Source: Hetaerina americana (taxonomy: Eukaryota > Arthropoda > Insecta > Odonata > Calopterygidae). From it: a stretch of DNA of 64,000 nt. Positions within the stretch are counted from its first letter, which is position 1, and every line of letters starts with the position of its first letter. The stretch lies in the NCBI GenBank assembly GCA_022747635.1, contig JAKTNV010000001.1, positions 35,913,351-35,977,350 on the forward strand, given 5' to 3'. Shown one piece after another: positions 51,490 through 62,769 of this stretch. Below the pieces are notes generated by a model that worked only from the letters and a program-made list of their open reading frames with translations, ran no database searches and was not told where the DNA came from. The translations under genes and the position numbers were made by a program.

Positions 51490-52805
51490 ACATTTAATTG
51501 GTCATTTGACACATCTTGTGATTTCCCGAAATTTCTAGCCTCCAGGTCCTTCTTTAGTTTTGATTCCAGTTTGATATTGGGACTATTCAAAGAAACCGGC
51601 CTGCACATTAATCCGGGGCCCTCTAATAAGCTACTTCTCAAACTGATAGACTACGGTCGACTCTGGTCTTCGAGAGGAAGGGAGGAGAGAACTTACGGCA
51701 TGACTTGATACTACTACTACTGAATACTACTACTAAAACCTTATTTATGCTCATCGTCCAAACTTTCAGAATGCTCTCTCCATATTTATATGTTCACTGA
51801 GCAGTCGATGAACGCCACCGTAGCACATTAAAAAAAATTTAAAAACATTTTCAATTATTTTACTCTCCAACGTAACAGACTTTTAGCCTTAAATTAAAAT
51901 AATTGGCACATATAGACAGAATGAACGCCGACAGAGTGTTGAACAATTTTTATAAGTGTATGCTAATTCCCTTGACTATATCAATGCCACATTTTAATTC
52001 GCAAATATTTGCATTGCTCTCTTTGGTTGGAAGACTTTCTTCTCCAATTCCGACAACCATTCCCATTCATAAGCCATCATTATTGCCTCCGATGTCATTC
52101 AATTTCAGAAGACCAAAGGCGCACAATCTGGCATCTACGACCCTTCACTTCAAAATCTTCAATGGAAATCACTCCCCTTTCACTCTGTCTCTCGAAACCC
52201 CAGTTTCATCAAAGCAATTTTCATTCTCCCCAATACTCTTCCGCAAAAACTTATTTCCATCCTGCACCAGAGTCCTTGAAATGAGCCACTTTGACTCGGG
52301 GTGGAATTAGCTCTCACGTCCAACTATCGTACTTCATTAAAACTCCCTTTCCCTCTTCCCTTATCTAATCGTATCCTTGTCTCAAATTATCTACGCTGAT
52401 TTTATACCATATAAATCAATAGCTGACACCTAAAAAGTTACTGCATGAAGAATTTAAAAGAACAATTCACCAAATCCCATTAAAAAATCCTGATATTGTT
52501 TCTTTTTAAGAGAATCAAAACATACAGGTCATTAGTCAAAGCTAAGGTGGGAAGTCTTAAACATTCTAAATTAAATGTTTCAACAAAGAGTACTGTTGTA
52601 AATTTAAGAAATGCTTCTTCGTGCTTGAAATAGTCTGCATGAACTCATGGAACCAAAATCATTCTTGACCACATGATGAAGTTCTTGCAGACAGTACAGA
52701 TTTAATGCTTTTGCGAAATGATTAATAATAATCAGATCCGGTAATATTCATTCTCAACGTACCTCCGTTCAATTATACATAGCGCAATTAATATTTTCTG
52801 TCCGG
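51490..52805. other. mixed DNA, no gene recognised
   Basis: Contains interrupted TAC repeats at 51710-51737. An open frame at 51903-52310 (+) is serine/proline/phenylalanine-rich with no recognisable domain. Nothing further can be supported. Confidence 0.4.
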
Positions 52806-52811
52806 ATCATA

Positions 52812-52870
52812 AGGTACATCTACATCAATACCCTGCAAGCCACCAAAAAGGTGTGTGGCAGGGGGAGACA
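52812..52870 (-). repeat. orphan 3' tail of a CR1/Jockey-like LINE
   Basis: On - this reads CCCCCTGCCACACACC, then GGTGGCTTGCAGGG, then ATTGATGTAGATGTACC. The GATGTA doublet is the short 3' tail repeat expected at the end of such LINEs. The first part aligns with the tail of the LINE at 37080-39115. No coding part is attached, so this is a severely 5'-truncated insertion, typical of target-primed reverse transcription. Confidence 0.75.
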
Positions 52871-52879
52871 GGTATAGAA

Positions 52880-53800
52880 TCATAAGATTGAGAATTCACC
52901 AATAAATTCGTTAATTTTTAAAAAAATTCCACATTCACCGAAAATGTGTAAGCACTAAATTTATCCAAATTTATCGAAAAGAAGAGGTACTTGCAAAATA
53001 TTATAACATATTTTGATTACATAGAAAAGTTAATTTTTACTACCAATGGAAGGCTGTTACAAAAAACAAAAGCAAAACATTAGTCCACTTAATCATTCTA
53101 GATCATTATCAGGTTTTACGCACACCAAGCACCCTCAATTCTGATGCATTCCTTGTATTCCTCCTTCATTTTGAAGTATCCCTACCAGATACGCTATTCC
53201 AATAATGTATGTACCTGAAAGTTTAAACTCTCCCATCACGCCCCCAATATTGATTTCCATGATTGTGGAGGTGTTAAATTAATAATTCCTTATCCATCGC
53301 AAGTCGTAAATCACATGTTTCAGCAATCGTCCTTCAAATTTCTTCCTTTTTATTGCTGTATCCCTGATATAATTTAAATGCATAAATAAGGGGGTTCCGC
53401 GATTTTAATCTTAAGATGTGTCGTAATTTTTTAGTGAATTTAAAATTATCTTGAATTTTACTACTGCGTAAGATCAGCGAGGTAACCATTCAGTAGTGAC
53501 GGATGTAACGTCAACACACAAAGATGGGCATGTCCTTGCACAGGGTCATAGTCATGTGTGAAAGCAAGTGCTGCTAAGTCCCAGTTTCGAATGTTGCCAA
53601 TCTTGGAATATATTTGAATACGCCACTAATGACCGAGCTAGAGTTTTCATTCATAATTCAAACACGAAATGGCAATACTCCCACAAGACGGCTGAAAAAC
53701 TACCCGGACGCCAAGAGCGGAAGGAAACAATCGAAATAAAGTGCCAAAATGGATTTACTACTCTTGCTGATTCACAACTGCGGACCATATTTTAAGTCTT
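52880..53800. other. AT-rich DNA, no gene recognised
   Basis: Short frames only. No repeat or RNA feature was recognised. Confidence 0.45.
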
Positions 53801-54370
53801 CCCGTCCCGCGGGACCCTAGTCCTCCCCCTGGCCATCTCCCTACCTCTCCGCGGCAGTTCATCTTGCTCCCCGAGGATGCGAATAAAAATAGAGGAGGAA
53901 GGGAATGGGGAAAAGAGGTGGGGGGAGTGAGGGCGGCGTGAAAGGGCTCATTAGCCTCCATCCCCCGGGCCAGGTGAATGTGACATTTTTCACTAGCCGT
54001 GGGATGCCGGGGGACGGTTGGCAGGGTTTTCGCCTATTTTCGGTCCGGGGCGAAGACCCACCCTCCCCCAGGAATTTAAAAGACTCGGGAAAGGGTGAGA
54101 GCAGACCTAGGAGGACGCGGAAACCATTAAAGCGCCTCCCGGAGACGACGCTATCAAGGAGCCATCCTCGCGGTATCAAAGCGTTGGTTTGGAGGGAGTA
54201 GTCGAGTGGATTCTCGCCCTCTCGCGGGTGAGTGATGGAGCTGAGGAAAGGGAACAAGAGGAGGGGGAGGGAATAATATTCCACCTAGGTCCCGGCTCAT
54301 TTGCGTGCACTCGGATATTTCTCCCTGTCGAGGGAAAGATTTGAGCCGGAAACTAAACTCATATAAAACC
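53800..54370. other. GC-rich island, purine-rich on +
   Basis: Frames are open on both strands across the same bases (53905-54201 +, 53859-54284 -) without a recognisable domain. The composition is similar to the other islands in the window. Confidence 0.35.
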
Positions 54371-54914
54371 AACTCCTCTGTCGGCCTGCGTTCCCTCTTC
54401 TATCCTGTCACATGATTTACCGTTACCAGGAGTTTCATATAATTTTCATTCCCTCGAGAAGATAATACTTCAACTTGAGATAAGAAATAGAAATTACAAT
54501 AAATTTAATCGCACAATATCTTAACCCGAGTAAGATACGAAGCCGTATGAAACTACGATTGATTGTTAGAGAGCCTTACATTTCAGCGCTTGGTCATGAT
54601 CCAACGTTACAATTCATAACCAAAATCTGTGCCTCAGCTATTCAACACTGCATTAATTAATCTATGATAGTTTGCTAAATGAATGCTACGTTCTGTTTGA
54701 CCCAGATGTCCTAATGCTCCTGGAGCTTTATATGGGTTTCCCCTGCTAAGTGTTTAATTAACCTAAACCAAAAAGAAAAGTTTTGACAGGCCAAGAGCCG
54801 ACTTTAGGTACATTAAGCCCGTCGAGAAGTGCATGTAGGTAATTTATGGATTCATTCGAGAATTTATGCATGCAGGGGAAAGGCAGTGGCTTCCCTCTGA
54901 TTGCTAGTTTCACG

Positions 54915-55057
54915 GAATGGTACTTTGCAAAAAAATTGCACCACTTTGAAGACACCTGCGTCAAGGGCAACTCTTGACGCACGCCCGGAAAGCCTGGAAC
55001 GGGAGAACTGGTCGCTGAATGCTCTTCCCACTGAGCTACCGTGCTACCACTTGGACG
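54915..55057 (-). repeat. tRNA-derived SINE (antisense)
   Basis: On - the segment TAGCTCAGTGGGAAGAGC (reverse complement of 55021-55038) is an excellent A box. About 30 nt on, CGTTCCAGGCTTTCCGGG is a degenerate B-box region. It is followed by a 9-bp perfect hairpin TGCGTCAAG/CTTGACGCA (54957-54965 and 54973-54981) in the body. The open frame translated through it on - (STVAQWEEHSA) is a by-product of the tRNA-like sequence, not a gene. The 3' boundary is uncertain. Confidence 0.65.
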
Positions 55058-55059
55058 AA

Positions 55060-56825
55060 GAAAAATTAAAATTATCAGGTAAGTCATTTGCTTGTGATTA
55101 CCATTTACCTAGGTGTATTTGGAAATATGAAATTCACGCTTACAAATTTAATAGCCAAGTAGAAAAAGAATTTCCATGGAATTCACAGAGAATGGAACAC
55201 ATTTTCACTTGGTATGGGACGATTTTTCCGAGGGAACATTGAATGCGTGAAAAAAAATTGCGAAAAAACAGCTTTATCGACCCTGAAGAAATATACGCAA
55301 AAGATGCAGGTTTTTAAAGCAGTATTGACTGTTGAAACGCCAAAATACTGCACGCATCCACGGAAAGAAGAAAAATAGCAAAATAAAGGACCGAAACAAA
55401 AATATGCTCTTGATAGCAGGTGAGATAGAGTATCATATGTAAAAATATACAAAGAGGGATATAGTCTGTAATGCAGAATGTTAGAAGAAATTACCCGTCC
55501 AGCCTTTATGCCTACGTGGGTTTGAGCTTTTTTTGTGCTTGAGGCATGTCTACCTTGAACCATAGAGCTGCGAATTCGAGCAGCAGTGAATTTCTAAGTA
55601 CGCATTGGCTTGGCATATATCAGAGGTAATTCATGCTTATGTTGCTGCAACTTTAATTAATTTTGATGGGCTGCTAACCACAAAGCGTAATTTATGAACA
55701 AAACGAACATTCGATTAATATTTTTCAAGTAGCCTTATATTACAGGTTAAACGAGGTCACGCATAGTAGACCGTATTCACAAAAATATCACTCATTTAAT
55801 ATCGCATGCCTCCATATTATTTCATCACAATAAGTCAAACAATTCGTTTTTACGCCCAAATTGATTAAGAGTATATTGGAGAATGCCTAAATTTTAAATT
55901 AATCAGCACAATGCTTGACTTTTCTGCTAAATTGCATGATATCTTCCACTTGTTATAAATATTATACTGAAGTACCCATCAGAATCATGTGAGCGCCATT
56001 AAGGTTATATCATTCGAATTCCAAGAATATGATTATTAAACACGTGGACATTTTTGCATTAAATGGCGGAAGAGATTCGAACGCAATAAGGTACTTTTAA
56101 TCTAGAATTTTGTCAATTAGTCATTCCCTCATACTAAATCTTCAAACATCACGTCCTTCAAAATTTAAGTAGATACGAGATGACATTCAATTTAAAATAA
56201 GTAATGAAATATTCAGTCTAAATTTTGATTAATCAAATCATAAATGTAAAAGTAAATGGCTTTGAGAAAAACTCCAAATGAGAACCGTACGCGATCCAAG
56301 TTCAGAATTAAAAAAATCAAGTAATGCTGGAAGAATTGGTATTTGACGTTTGGGGTGGGAATATACGTCCGTACGTCAGAGCTAGATATTTTGAGTGATA
56401 GATGGGGCTGTACATTTTCACCTTAACAAAACTCTCTGAAAGTGATACCAGTGCCACTTCTACCCATTACCATGGAGAGACGTAAATGATAGGGATATTC
56501 CTCAGCAATTAAAAGAATAAAAACATGCAAAGAGGAAATAATAACATTCGTGCGCCATTTTTATGACGAAACGGCAAAGGCTTGGAGAACATTTTGAGCG
56601 TTCGTGTGATCTTTCCAACACGAAGACTTCTTCCGGAGACTATTCGTGCAACCATTCCTAAAAGTTATTTCCCCTAAAAATTTCTAATTGGGCAACCGAA
56701 GTTTTAGTAAGATTTCGTATTTCGCACTTAAAGCTTTCCTTCAGTTTAGCAGAGATTCGAGGAACAAAACACAGGAAGATACAACGTGTTTGCAGAAATC
56801 CACTATCATTACTTAAATACAGGTT
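55060..56825. other. AT-rich DNA, no gene recognised
   Basis: A frame at 55183-55563 (-) is rich in F, Y and S and unassigned. The rest is AT-rich unique sequence. Confidence 0.45.
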
Positions 56826-56830
56826 ATATA

Positions 56831-57208
56831 TGAGGGGCAATCAAATTAAAACCAAGACCCACCCATGACACAGAGTCCGCGCGAAAGGTGGCAACACTAT
56901 TGGTACGTATCGATACTACCATCGCTGTGGTAGGACTGCATAGTGACAACACACAGGCACTCGGAGTTATTGGATTATGTCCTTTTTGGTACGCTGACTG
57001 ATCTAGTGTGTTCGTCTAGCTTTAGAAATGAAGGCTAGCGAAGAAGAGATGGGAGGTATGGTTCGTTTTCTGATGGGGTGTTGGAACACGCGAAAATCAT
57101 CGTCACATGTCTGCTGTGTAAGGTGAACACTGCAGGTTCCATGTCCATGTGTTTTGTTAACACAGCACTGCACGTTCATGTTCTCGGTTTTCATTTGACT
57201 GCCCCTCA
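56831..57208 (+). mobile_element. mariner-derived MITE with TIRs and TA duplications
   Basis: A 378-bp element starts TGAGGGGCAATCAAAT and ends with the inverted copy ATTTGACTGCCCCTCA. About 24 of the outer 27 bp match between the two ends, and TA dinucleotides flank both (56829-56830 and 57209-57210). Inside, a short frame from 57028 reads MKASEEEMGGMVRFLM, which resembles the first residues of a mariner transposase and then stops making sense. The element therefore looks like an internal-deletion derivative of a mariner. It cannot move without a transposase supplied in trans. Its TIR differs from those at 30905 and 63628, so it is a third mariner lineage. Confidence 0.88.
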
Positions 57209-57214
57209 TAATAA

Positions 57215-59300
57215 CACTTTACTCCGCGGTGCAATCCCGACATCTATGCTCGGAACAAAATTCAAGTTAATCTTAACAAGTCGGCTGAGTCAGTCAGGTG
57301 GATACCGTGCTCGCTCAAAAGGTCACGCAGGTTAAACTTAGGCTCAGGGTATGTGCATTCTAATGACTCCAACAGCGTGATGGTAAGAATGCCTGATGGT
57401 AAGCCAAGAGTTAACTTATCGAAATCTAAGGAGCGTTCGGACCGCAAGAGGCGCCTGGAGAGCAAAAAATGGAGCATTTCATAAGTGGCAACGATGACGT
57501 GCAATTCGAGAGAAGATGACCTTAATGATGGAGGGGAGATGATGATACTTACGCTCATTTTATTCTACGAAATGTGAATCCATCTTCATCATCAAATAGA
57601 AGGGAGAGGAGATGAACAGGGTTTCCACATAAATTACAACGCACACGAAGAGGTCGCTGGGCCAGCGTGCAAAAATGAGGGCGATGGGAATGGGCGAGAG
57701 TTGCAAGATGTGTATCGTGGAGCACAACAAGATCGGATGGTAAGCCCATGGAGTATTGAAACATTTGAAACGAGATAAAATACGCTGCACCAAAATATCG
57801 TGGGGCATACAAAGGTGAATCAAAAGGTCAGAGCCTTTTTTTTCAGTGAAAGAAATTTTGTAAAATTCCCAAGCTTTGACATTTAGTAAAGGTGTGGATT
57901 CGGAAATTAAGTGAAACCATGGCGACGGACTAATGACTATAACCGAGTGAAGGATAAGTCGCGCAAAATATGAACATCTTTCTATCTTGAATTATGGACA
58001 ATTTGTAAGCATATTATAAATGATTTATTTCAATTGCTACCGAATACGTGCGTATCAGAATTGACCCTGGAACGAGGGGTTCCCCCTTCCGTGTTTAGAC
58101 TGCGGACACGTCCGAAAGTTGCCCTGATTGTCCTTCACCCTCGAAACACGTTGCATTATACTTTAAGACTTCTGCATTTGAAATTTATCTAATTCAGCAT
58201 AGAGAGAATGTTTCATTACTAGAATCTACGCCATCCAAAATCGGAAAAATAGCCCCGTCTGTTGTGGCAGACGCATCCACACGCCATAAAAACCCTAACT
58301 GCTTATCATTGCCAATGTCTACATATGTATTTGCACTAATAGGTGTCTCTAAGCATCGTAGAGCTAATAATTTCACGATCGCCCACCATCAAGCAATGCG
58401 TACTCCCCTGATTTTCTGATCCCCTCAGCAAAAGTTTGGGAGGGTGATCCAGCAGCAATCACCGGCACAGATCTCTCTCGGCCGACTCTTCCGCACCCCT
58501 GTGAACACTACACGCGTACATTAAGTTTTCATCACAATTCTCAAAGGCTCGGAGTCAGGGAACAATCACGGGCGTGGGGAGGAGGTGGAAGAGTCTGAAG
58601 CAATTCATTAACAGGCGACGAGGTCTCATTCCGCTCGCGGAGATAACAGGAGCTGAGGAGGGAACTGGACGCTATTCCCTCTCGCAATGACTTAGAGTGG
58701 GGGGAAGAGGGAACGGAGAGCTAGCAGATTGACCAAACTGATGGAAAGAAAACCTTAATGAGCTCCGGCTCCAATCTTGGAATTCATTTTAATTTATTCA
58801 TTGCGGGTGAGGGGATGGAGAGCTTGGTAAAATTGAGTGTCGCGTGGGTATGGCTCCTCGATAGCAATCTCTAGATAGCTACTCTCCGTATCCTAATGAT
58901 AAATACGCCCACTCGTGAGGCCGAGCTTTATATGGTAGGTTTGGCCGTGCCGGTGTGTTCGAAGGCTTTATTAATCTCCTATATAATTAATTCCACCACC
59001 AAAGTATGTAGATACGAATCTATAAATATGTTAGCGGAGGGTCTATTATGCTTTAATTAGGAACTCGTGACATTGCTTCACTTTCGTTCTCACTTGCAAT
59101 GTAACCATCGTGCAAGCTGTACCAGGAGTGTACTAAATACTTACATAGATTGACCGAAGGAACGTCGTATTTTTTCACAGCCATTTGATTAGGATTTCAG
59201 TGTAAGAGTCTGGAATAAAACTACGATCCTCGGTCGATTATTAACCTGGATGGCGTCTGCTGTTTCTCCTATCCTATTCGATAAGATAGACATGCACACA
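57215..59300. other. mixed DNA with a GC-richer patch, no gene recognised
   Basis: Frames at 57262-57558, 57555-57812 and 57560-57823 (-) show no recognisable domain. The patch at 58430-58830 is GC-richer and G/A-rich. No RNA gene was recognised. Confidence 0.4.
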
Positions 59301-59304
59301 GGTG

Positions 59305-59306
<2 letters not shown>

Positions 59307-59375
<69 letters not shown>

Positions 59376-59460
59376 TTATATATATTTATATATATTTATA
59401 TATATTTATATATATTTATATATATTTATATATATTTATATATATTTATATATATTTATA
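59307..59460. repeat. TA microsatellite grading into ten 10-bp tandem repeats
   Basis: About 54 bp of TA is followed by exactly ten copies of the decamer TATATTTATA (59361-59460). The copies are identical to each other, which indicates recent expansion. Open frames over it (I/Y/F repeats) are artefacts. Confidence 0.95.
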
Positions 59461-59469
59461 TATAAATAT

Positions 59470-60890
59470 AAACATGGAAATATCTGATGATGACGACAGT
59501 CGGAACGTTAAAACTACATATTTGGGAGTCCATTCTTTGTGTTTCTGTGTTTAAAAAATCTATATCCATGTTTTTATATATTTATGCGTTACCAAAGAGC
59601 GTTCTATTTCATATATATATATTATATATATGTATATATACAGATATATGTTATAGAAAAAAATATATGTGTGTGTGTGTATATTATATCCTATATAATT
59701 GTTCTCCGGCACCTTCTATAAATTTAGATATTATAGTTTAGCGTTGAATCTGTGGAGAAATTAATTGGAAAGTTATATCAGCAAACATATCCACCAATGG
59801 CAGAATATCCTCTTTTATTACCATAGCAATTTAGCTTATGGCAGACTGATAATAAAAATCAGATTATGATTAACAGATTAGATTATGATATTTTATATTT
59901 TATCAAAGGATTACAAGGAAATACCGCAGTGTGTTATCTGATCGTAATATTTTACACATCGGTTTTCGGCTCATATTTATTGGCATAATGTTTACGTAAA
60001 CATTTGAAGGCGTACTTTAGGGAAGCCATTTATCAAGAAATTATGCAATGGATTATTCAGAGCCTGAATTCATTATTGTTAATTGAATTAATTTTGATCC
60101 TAATGCAAACAATTTGGAACGAATTGTTATCAATAACTACAAAAATATTAATGATAAAAATAGAATATTAACCCAAATATTTGGTCCCGAAAGCAAAGCA
60201 CTCATTGAATTTCAGTATCTAATTGAGATTCCACTGTCACGTTCCGGTGAATGCTCAGTTAAAAATAATGCAGAATCATAAAATCACTGATTTGATAAAA
60301 AAATGATTCATACCCACAATTGGACAGTTCTGGAATGTGAACCCTTATTTGATTATGAGTGGGCGCTCGTTAGGGGATAGAAATATATTGAGCGAACTAG
60401 GTAATCGATACTGTGCTAATTGTAGATCTGGCGACAGCCACTAAAAATCAAGAGAGTAAATCCAACGAAACATTAGGTATAGTATAGTAGATTTTATGAG
60501 AAATTAGCTTTATGAACCTGAAAAAGAATCAATTATTAGTGCAACTGAAAATTTAATTCCATGAAAAGTGAATGTAAGAAACACTGAATAGAAGCTTGAC
60601 AGGCTTTTATGAATGAAGCACAATTAAATTTAAAAATAAATGAAGACAGATGTGGAATATAGAAGAAACAAAGAATAAAAGGTTAAATGAAAATTATAGA
60701 GGAATGAAAACATTGATATTTGTATATTAAACTAATGTTTAAAGTAACCGATGATGTAGAGTGCAATAAGAGCGTAATTAATAGTTTTGAACTCACTAGC
60801 CCGACGAGTAGACAAAACATTTTATAAACATAGCATATAGTAATAATTACATATTTCACTCCAAGTGCGAATTTATTCAAGGAGTTACTT
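59470..60890. other. AT-rich DNA, no gene recognised
   Basis: Short TA and GT runs occur at 59610-59690. The remainder is AT-rich with a frame at 60683-60880 (-) that is unassigned. Confidence 0.45.
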
Positions 60891-60894
60891 AACC

Positions 60895-61504
60895 AAAATC
60901 CCGACCACTTGGCGCAAAAGCGTTCCGCCGACCTCCAGGAATGTATTTCGCGGCACGGGTCTGCTTTATTTCTCCATTTTTCAGCGGACCTCGCTCAACC
61001 AGGAGCGGATAAAACACTAACGGGGTCAATGAGCTGCAAATAGATATGACTGATCCGGATTAAAACAAGTGAGAGGGGATCGCACCGGGCAGATTCATCC
61101 AAGTGGGAAGAAAAGACCGTCGATGGAGGGGAGGGAAAGACGTCCCCCTTTCCCCGGGGAAAGGAGCGACGAACCGAAAATTACAACTCCTCTGGCAGGA
61201 GCTCCTACCCTCCCTGGATAAAAAAAATAAAAATCGGGAATTGAGAAGGAGAAAAGAAAAATAATGGGAAAGGACGGGAGAGAATTAACAAACCAAGAGA
61301 GCCGGGGGAAGGGAAGGACGCTGATTGGAAAGCCCTCGGCTAAAACCTTCTCTCCGCTCCCCTCCGATTCACACACCCCAATAAGGTCTCCGAAAACTCC
61401 CCGCGGATTAAGAGGAGACGCGAGAATTCTGGAAATAAATCGTCCTCGCCGTCGTCTAAGGAGATGCACGTAGGAAATATATACACATGCACATATATAC
61501 ACAC

Positions 61505-61592
<88 letters not shown>

Positions 61593-62060
61593 TATATATA
61601 TATATATATATGTTCCCTCCCACTCAAACCGATGAAAGAACAGAATTAAAATGCCATACCTCCCATCCTGACTCACCCCTTTGCCTATCCTTCGAAAACC
61701 AAGTCATTCGCCAAGTCCCTTTCGTCCTCCCGCCACCCTCTTTACCTCTCAGGGCCGGCTAGTGATGAGACTCTCTTCCTCTTTCTCTCTCCCCAAAGTC
61801 TTAATCAACCGAAGGGGTTCGATGGAAGGAGCTAGCTCTCTCGAGTGGGTGAGCCGAAGCGACGGAGTATTGATGCGCAGGGAGGGTGGCGAATCCTCGC
61901 TCCTCTTGCCACCCTCATTCCCTTTCGATCTCCCCTGTAATAGAAGACGGTAGGGAGGGGACGTGTTGTAGTCATGTATTCCCCCCCCTCAAATTTCCTC
62001 CGGGCAAAATCTCAAAAAGGGGGCGACGACGAATCCGAATGTTGGAAATCTAGTAAAGGG
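60895..62060. other. GC-richer island interrupted by a microsatellite
   Basis: Purine-rich on + from about 61080 to 61330 and pyrimidine-rich from about 61620 to 61990, with the CA/TA microsatellite between. Frames on both strands, including the 193-codon one at 61095-61676 (-), run through repeat and low-complexity sequence and show no domain. Confidence 0.4.
61477..61612. repeat. compound CA/TA microsatellite
   Basis: ACATATATAC-type units, then about 14 CA units, then two TA blocks separated by a GTA interruption at about 61590. Confidence 0.95.
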
Positions 62061-62385
62061 GAGATGATTAAAGAAAAAGGGGGAAGTTTGTGGGTCTTTT
62101 GTTTCGCCAGGATGAACACGGACGATGAAAATTAACGATTCTTTTTTTGCACTGCTTTGAACCGCGGATGAATTCTTGGGAGGTTGAGGAATTAACGGCT
62201 ATCGAGGAATTGGAATTAGCTTTCTCGTGGCCAAACAGAAAGTGAACTAAAAGACTCAATTAAATCCCGAGGTAGAATGAGAGGGAATAGCGGATTTCAG
62301 TGGAATTATTTAGGTATAAAAGAATTTGTTTGATTGGACGGGGAAGCGTTTTTTTTGAGATGTGGGAAATAATTATTTGTACAAC

Positions 62386-62414
62386 TATAACGGCCCTCTC
62401 AGAGGGCCGTTATA
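62386..62414. repeat. terminal hairpin of the 62.4-kb palindrome (left)
   Basis: TATAACGGCCCTCT and its exact reverse complement AGAGGGCCGTTATA are separated by a single C, giving 14-bp perfect arms. It forms the left end of the larger palindrome at 62391-62558. Confidence 0.92.
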
Positions 62415-62458
62415 TTGTGTTATATTGTGTCAGCCCATTATATATATATATATATATA

Positions 62459-62492
<34 letters not shown>

Positions 62493-62558
62493 TATATATA
62501 TATATATATAATGGGCTGACACAATATAACACAATATAACGGCCCTCTGAGAGGGCCG
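62391..62558. repeat. 168-bp nested palindrome with a hairpin at each end and a TA centre
   Basis: The left arm (62391-62458) and right arm (62491-62558) are near-perfect reverse complements. From the outside in: GGCCCTCT-N-AGAGGGCC, then two TATATTGTG-type units, CAGCCCATTA, a TA run, then GTA/TAC. The centre is about 30 bp of TA. The arms differ only by one TA unit and by the base in the middle of the small hairpins (C left, G right, which is exactly what an inverted copy predicts). There is no coding content. The near identity implies either a recent origin or continual correction between arms. Confidence 0.92.
62541..62558. repeat. terminal hairpin of the 62.4-kb palindrome (right)
   Basis: CGGCCCTCT-G-AGAGGGCCG has arms of 9 bp. 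The outer TTATA of the left hairpin is not matched here (sequence continues GAAGCTCG), so this copy is shorter on its outer side. Confidence 0.85.
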
Positions 62559-62614
62559 GAAGCTCGAACAATTTACCGTGTGAGTGTCCTTTTAAGTGTT
62601 GCTATTCTATTCTA

Positions 62615-62642
62615 TTTGTGTTATATTGAATCAGCCCATTAT
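62615..62642 (+). repeat. third, diverged copy of the palindrome arm motif
   Basis: TGTGTTATATTGAATCAGCC followed by CATTAT repeats the arm motif TGTTATATTGTGTCAGCCC at 62418-62437 with two changes, in direct orientation. It lies just upstream of the next TA microsatellite (62677), mirroring the arm-then-TA order of the palindrome. Confidence 0.75.
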
Positions 62643-62675
62643 TGTGCCGCTCGTGTGAGTTTTTCCGTAAAATCG

Positions 62676-62676
<1 letters not shown>

Positions 62677-62752
<76 letters not shown>

Positions 62753-62762
62753 ATATATATAT
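62677..62762. repeat. TA microsatellite
   Basis: About 43 TA units with one register slip (TATTATA) at 62740. It is preceded by the diverged arm motif at 62615-62642. Confidence 0.95.
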
Positions 62763-62769
62763 TCTACGA

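Noticed and set aside
51903..52310. 135-codon open frame
   Set aside because: Serine/proline/phenylalanine-rich with no recognisable motif, and a second frame is open over the same bases.
53859..54284. 141-codon open frame on the minus strand
   Set aside because: Proline/serine-rich translation of a purine-rich island, with an opposing open frame on the other strand. No homology is recognised.
54758..55087. 109-codon frame on the minus strand
   Set aside because: Its central part is the translation of the tRNA-derived SINE head, and the remainder has no domain.
59250..59487. Overlapping open frames with I-Y-I-F repeats
   Set aside because: These are translations of the TA and TATATTTATA tandem arrays.
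61095..61676. 193-codon open frame on the minus strand
   Set aside because: Much of it is translated CA/TA microsatellite (I/Y and V/C repeats), and the rest is low-complexity island sequence.
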